A DNA stretch of 8,026 nt from Verrucomicrobiota bacterium (GTDB taxonomy: Bacteria; Verrucomicrobiota; Verrucomicrobiia; Verrucomicrobiales; Verrucomicrobiaceae), in assembly GCA_023428335.1 (NCBI GenBank), contig JAEYYS010000439.1, positions 1 to 8,026 of the forward strand. The letters are read 5' to 3'. Shown here in pieces: positions 4,840 to 8,026 of this stretch. The notes under the pieces were generated by a model. It saw only the letters and a list, made by a program, of their open reading frames with translations. It was not told where the DNA came from and made no database searches. A program made the position numbers and the translations under genes. Position 1 is the first letter of the stretch. Each line of letters opens with the position of its first letter.

Positions 4840-7344
4840 ATGGCCGACGCGAACCAAGCGCCGGTGCGTGTGCGGTCGCCCTTTCTCATGTCCGCTCCCT
4901 CCTCCGACACTGAACACCTCGACCGCCTGCCTCGGCTGCCGGGACGCGCCCTCACCTCGCTGGTGCTGGTGCTGGCAGTGACCCTGCTCAATGCCTTCAA
5001 CGACAACCTGCTCAAGATGATGCTGGTCGGTCTGGCGCCGAAGGCGGCGGCGGGTCTGTTTGGCGAGAACATCGGCGTCTGGCTGGGGGCCATCATCCTG
5101 CTGCCCTTCATCCTGTTTGCGCCGCTGGCCGGCTATTATTCTGATCGCTACTCGAAGCGCTCGGTGATCCTCGCCATGCTCGTGGCGCAGGCGCTCATCC
5201 TGCTGCTGGCGGGCGCCTGTTTTGAGTCCGAAGCCGGCACGCTCGGCATCGGTCTGGCGCTCGGTGCCTTCTTCCTGCTGGCCTTGCAGTCGACCTTTTA
5301 TAGCCCGGCGAAGATGGGCATTCTCAAGGAATTGGCCGGTTCGCGCCGGCTCGGCGTGGCGGTGGGAGGCCTGCAACTGGTGACGATGGTCGGCATTCTC
5401 GCCGGTCTCGGCGTCGGCGGTGCCTGGTTTGACGCCCAGTTTGCGGTGAGTGGCAATGCCTGGCAGGCGGCGGCGACACCGATCTGGTGGCTGTTCGGCG
5501 TGGCCGTGCTGGCCCTGATCGCGGGTCGCTGGATTGCGCCGACGCCGGCGCATCCCCAGGTGCGCTACCGTCACGCCCTCTGGTGGGAGCATTTTTCCCA
5601 TCTGAAGGAATGCCTGGCGCAACCGCCGATGCGGCGCGCCTTCCTCGGCAACGCGACCTACTGGTTCGTCGCCAGCATGGCGGCGGCGATGTTTGTCGAC
5701 ATCGGCCTCGCCCTGCATCCGGATCCGACCCTGGGTGGCGCGGCCGGGGCCTCGTCGCGCATGACCCTGATGGTCGGCCTGGGCACGGTGGCGGGCAGCC
5801 TGTTTGTCGCCTGGGTGAACCGGCGCGGGCCGCAGCTCGGCCTGATTCCGGTCGGTGCCCTCGGTCTGGCTGGCGCGCTGTTCTGGACCGGCTTTATGCC
5901 GGTGAACTCGCCGAACTTTGAGGAGGCATTGGCACTGGTCGGCTTCGCCGGCGGCTGTTTCATGGTGCCCATCCAAGCCTTCATCCAGGATCAGGCCGAG
6001 CCGGAAAAGCGCGGCCGCGTGCTCGCCTCGATGAACCTGCTCGACAGCCTCGCCGGCGTCGCGGCGGTGCTCTGCCTCATCCTGCTCAAGATGGCCGGCC
6101 TCAGCTTTCGCGGCCAGTTCTGGGTGCTGGCGGCGCTGATGGTGGTCGCTTCGATCTACGTCGTGCGCCTGCTGCCGCACTACCTGCTGCGCTTTGTCCT
6201 GCTGCTGGCGGTGCGCCTGATCTACAAGGTGCGCTCGGTGCACCAGGAGCGCGTGCCCAAAAACGGCGGCGTGCTGCTGCTCGCCAACCATGTCAGCTAC
6301 ATCGATGCCTTCGTCTTCGGCGCCGCCTGCGAGCGACCGGTGCGCTTTGTCATGTGGGATGCCCTGTTCAATCTCTGGCCGTTCACCCCGCTGCTGCGCA
6401 TCGTCGGCACCGTGCCGATTTCGCCGACTCGCGCCAAGGACGCCATCCGCGCGGTCAGCGCCCTGCTCAAGGAGGGTCGCATCGTCGCCTTGTTTCCCGA
6501 GGGCCAGATCACCCGGCATGGCATGGTCAACGACCTGCGCAAGGGCTACGAGATCATGGCCCGCCAAGGCGATGCCGTGGTGGTGCCGGTGTATCTCGAT
6601 GGGTTGTACGGCTCCTTCACCTCCTACGAGGGCGGGCATTTCTTCAGCAAATGGCCTCGGCGCCTGCGTTATCCGGTGAAGGCCTGGTATGGCACGCCGC
6701 TGGCCGCACGCGAGGCGACCACCGAGGCGGTGCGCCGGCAGATCCTGGCGCTCGGGGCCGAGGCGCTGCTGGCGAAGCGTGAACTGGCGCGCGAGACCGA
6801 TCCGCAGCGTCGGATCGTGCTGGCCAATGCCTTGCGCCTGCGCGAGGCCGAGTGGGTGCGCGCCGGCGAGACGATCGTGACGGCAGCCTCTGTGGATGGC
6901 CTGCTGGTCGAATCACTGCGCCAGTTTGCCGCCTTCAAACGCCGCGGCGTGCGGGTCGCTTCGCAACCTCCGGTGAGTGGCTCCTGGATTTTTATCGCCA
7001 CGCGGGTCGAAGACCTGGCCACGGCACCGGCCGGCGAGCGCCTGACTCTGCTGTGGACCCACCTGCAGGACGTCCCCGTGCCGCCCGAGGTGCTGCGCGG
7101 TTTTGTCGACGAGGCCACGGGCGAACTCATTGCCGTGAGCGTGCCGAATCCGACCATGCCGGAGGGCGAGGAGGGCGGACAGCTCGGTCAGCGTGAGGGG
7201 GCTCTCGGGCGACTGCTGCCGGGCATCGCCTATGAACCTGAGAGCGATGGCGTCCGACTGCTTGGCCTGGCCAGTGGCCGGGAACTCAAGCTGCCCGGAG
7301 TGCAGCTGGATGAGCAGGGTTTCCTGCTGCCGCAGGCGGGCTGA
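4840..7344 (+). CDS. LplT-like MFS transporter fused to Aas/PlsC-like acyltransferase with a remnant ligase-like tail
   Basis: This is an inner-membrane protein of 834 residues from ATG 4840; ATG 4888 is an equally possible start. Residues about 38-450 are a 12-helix MFS transporter of the LplT type. It begins with 'NAFNDNLLK' (51-59), then 'ILFAPLAGYYSDRYSKR', 'STFYSPAKMGILKEL' (151-165) and 'GGCFMVPIQAFIQDQAEPEKRGR' split around residues 371-393, all aligning with LplT. A PlsC/Aas acyltransferase follows, with catalytic H484 and D489 in 'NHVSYID' and 'FPEG' at 552-555, ending near residue 621. In E. coli, LplT moves lysophospholipid across the inner membrane and Aas re-acylates it, so this fusion likely does both. 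Residues 622-834 resemble fragments of the Aas ligase domain: 'GALGRLLPG' (787-795) matches 'GTVGRILPG', and 'LDEQGF' (823-828) matches 'FDEQGF'. The tail lacks an AMP-binding P-loop and the ligase C-terminal lysine region, so acyl activation probably needs another protein. The start choice is uncertain; the domain calls are strong. Confidence 0.93.
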   Translation: MADANQAPVRVRSPFLMSAPSSDTEHLDRLPRLPGRALTSLVLVLAVTLLNAFNDNLLKMMLVGLAPKAAAGLFGENIGVWLGAIILLPFILFAPLAGYYSDRYSKRSVILAMLVAQALILLLAGACFESEAGTLGIGLALGAFFLLALQSTFYSPAKMGILKELAGSRRLGVAVGGLQLVTMVGILAGLGVGGAWFDAQFAVSGNAWQAAATPIWWLFGVAVLALIAGRWIAPTPAHPQVRYRHALWWEHFSHLKECLAQPPMRRAFLGNATYWFVASMAAAMFVDIGLALHPDPTLGGAAGASSRMTLMVGLGTVAGSLFVAWVNRRGPQLGLIPVGALGLAGALFWTGFMPVNSPNFEEALALVGFAGGCFMVPIQAFIQDQAEPEKRGRVLASMNLLDSLAGVAAVLCLILLKMAGLSFRGQFWVLAALMVVASIYVVRLLPHYLLRFVLLLAVRLIYKVRSVHQERVPKNGGVLLLANHVSYIDAFVFGAACERPVRFVMWDALFNLWPFTPLLRIVGTVPISPTRAKDAIRAVSALLKEGRIVALFPEGQITRHGMVNDLRKGYEIMARQGDAVVVPVYLDGLYGSFTSYEGGHFFSKWPRRLRYPVKAWYGTPLAAREATTEAVRRQILALGAEALLAKRELARETDPQRRIVLANALRLREAEWVRAGETIVTAASVDGLLVESLRQFAAFKRRGVRVASQPPVSGSWIFIATRVEDLATAPAGERLTLLWTHLQDVPVPPEVLRGFVDEATGELIAVSVPNPTMPEGEEGGQLGQREGALGRLLPGIAYEPESDGVRLLGLASGRELKLPGVQLDEQGFLLPQAG

Positions 7345-7350
7345 GGGTGG

Positions 7351-7371
7351 GGCGCTCTGTCTCAGAGCGCC
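7351..7371 (+). terminator. Hairpin after the MFS-acyltransferase gene
   Basis: GGCGCTCTG (7351-7359) and CAGAGCGCC (7363-7371) are perfect complements around a 3-base TCT loop, starting 6 bp after the stop codon. The 9-bp GC-rich stem is stable and well placed to end transcription of the + strand gene. It could also act on the convergent PP2C transcript, since the stem is symmetric. No clear T-run follows on either strand (the nearest is a short 'GGGTTTGG' on +), so it may be Rho-assisted or act as an mRNA 3'-end stabiliser. Confidence 0.6.
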
Positions 7372-7391
7372 GTGCTCGGGTTTGGCTGGGC

Positions 7392-7409
7392 GATCGGTTT
7401 CAACCGATC
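7392..7409 (-). terminator. Hairpin overlapping the PP2C stop codon
   Basis: GATCGGTT (7392-7399) and AACCGATC (7402-7409) are inverted repeats separated by two bases, so in practice a 7-bp stem with a 4-base loop. The minus-strand PP2C stop codon (7400-7402) sits in the loop. There is no T-run beyond it on the minus strand. It may be part of a shared bidirectional termination region with the hairpin at 7351-7371, or chance complementarity at the end of a coding sequence. Confidence 0.3.
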
Positions 7410-8026
7410 TTCAGCAAGGCCAGCGTTGTGTTGTCCTGGCGCGGGTGGTTGGCTTGGCGGACGGCGAAGATGAGGGCGTCGGCGAGTTTGCCGGCGCTGC
7501 TGTCGCGACCGTAGGTGAGGATGCGTTCGATGGCGCGCGAGGGCAGGGTCAGGATGCCGTCGCTGGCGGCGAGCAGGATGTCGCCAGCCTCCAGCGGATG
7601 CGGTTCCTCGGGCAGGTCGACGAGGGCAATCGGGCTGCCGAGCAGGGCGCTTTGCAGGCGATGGCGGCCCGGGTGGCGTTCGGCTTCCTCCTCGCTCAGG
7701 CTGCCCTCGCGCACCCGGGTTTCAAGATGGGGCGCGTACGAGTGATCTTCGTTCAAACGGCTCAGCTTGCCCGCGCGGAACAGGAAGAGCGGCGAGTCGC
7801 CGACGCTGATCCACTGCAGCCGGTCGCGACCGACCAGCAGGGCGAGCAGGGTGGTGCCCATGGATGACACGACCTCGGGCATGCGCTTGCTGACCAGGCC
7901 GAGGGTTTCATTGGCGGTGTCGAGCGCGCCGCGCAGGCGTTCCGGCACCGGGCCGGTTCGGCCCTCGAAACTGCGCAGGAAGGCATTGACCGCGAGGTAG
8001 CTGGCGACGCTGCCGCCGGCATGGCC
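7400..8026 (-). CDS. PP2C-family protein serine/threonine phosphatase, 3' part
   Basis: The gene enters from the right edge, so its N-terminus, including the expected 'DG.GG' metal motif, is outside the window. 208 residues are visible. They begin 'GHAGGSVAS', which continues the PP2C 'DGMGGH.AG..AS' motif. Further family motifs follow in order: 'SSMGTTLLALL', 'WISVGDSPLFLFRAGKL' with 'LNEDHS', 'LLAASDGILTL' and the C-terminal 'RQDNTTLALL'. The aspartates in 'SDG' and 'QDN' are the usual Mn/Mg ligands, so the enzyme looks active. The family removes phosphate from phospho-Ser/Thr and typically opposes a Hanks-type kinase; no kinase lies within this window. The 'HPGRHRLQSALLG' segment corresponds to the PP2C '...HP.RN.LTRALG' region, with His in place of the common Asn. 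The protein is soluble with no membrane segment in the visible part. It converges on the MFS-acyltransferase gene. Confidence 0.92.
   Translation of the reverse strand, partial: GHAGGSVASYLAVNAFLRSFEGRTGPVPERLRGALDTANETLGLVSKRMPEVVSSMGTTLLALLVGRDRLQWISVGDSPLFLFRAGKLSRLNEDHSYAPHLETRVREGSLSEEEAERHPGRHRLQSALLGSPIALVDLPEEPHPLEAGDILLAASDGILTLPSRAIERILTYGRDSSAGKLADALIFAVRQANHPRQDNTTLALLKIG

Noticed and set aside
4450..6639. Very long minus-strand reading frame (729 codons) opposite the MFS-acyltransferase gene
   Set aside because: Its product is low-complexity, rich in His, Gln, Arg and Glu, with no recognisable domain. It mirrors the codon structure of a clearly conserved + strand gene and is a GC-driven antisense shadow.
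7193..7867. Plus-strand reading frame of 224 codons running past the end of the fusion gene into the PP2C gene
   Set aside because: It overlaps a conserved PP2C coding frame on the other strand and shows no domain; shadow frame.

Overview
This is a GC-rich, gene-dense stretch of bacterial chromosome. Four genes and two gene fragments cover almost all of it, and no RNA genes, insertion sequences, CRISPR arrays or phage genes are visible. Third codon positions are strongly G/C. The taxon is not certain. A fused LplT-like transporter/Aas-like acyltransferase, a Tat-exported PHP protein, a lipoprotein lipocalin and a class II dihydroorotase together suit a Gram-negative bacterium. My tentative guess is the Opitutia branch of Verrucomicrobiota, with a high-GC proteobacterium as the alternative.

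Layout. On the + strand, positions 1-3100 hold four genes reading the same way: the 3' end of an unrecognised protein, pyrC (dihydroorotase), a Blc-type outer-membrane lipocalin, and an APH/choline-kinase-fold phosphotransferase. The last two overlap by one base (TGATG), so they are probably translationally coupled. Only 3 bp separate the phosphotransferase stop from the stop of a convergent minus-strand gene, which encodes a Tat-exported PHP-domain protein with a large domain inserted in the PHP core. About 105-150 bp then separate that gene from a divergent + strand gene. This gene encodes a single polypeptide made of an LplT-type MFS transporter, an Aas/PlsC-type acyltransferase and a shortened, apparently vestigial acyl-ACP-ligase-like tail. 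Its 3' end is followed by a 9-bp hairpin. A convergent minus-strand PP2C protein phosphatase gene runs off the right edge.

How the genes relate. The fusion protein and the lipocalin both suggest envelope lipid handling. In E. coli, LplT flips lysophospholipid inward, Aas re-acylates it, and Blc binds lysophospholipid and fatty acids. Whether they cooperate here is inference. PyrC is de novo pyrimidine synthesis and appears to be a housekeeping neighbour without functional linkage. I see no defence, mobile or biosynthetic system. The most noteworthy items are the architecture of the MFS-acyltransferase protein and the unusual PHP protein.
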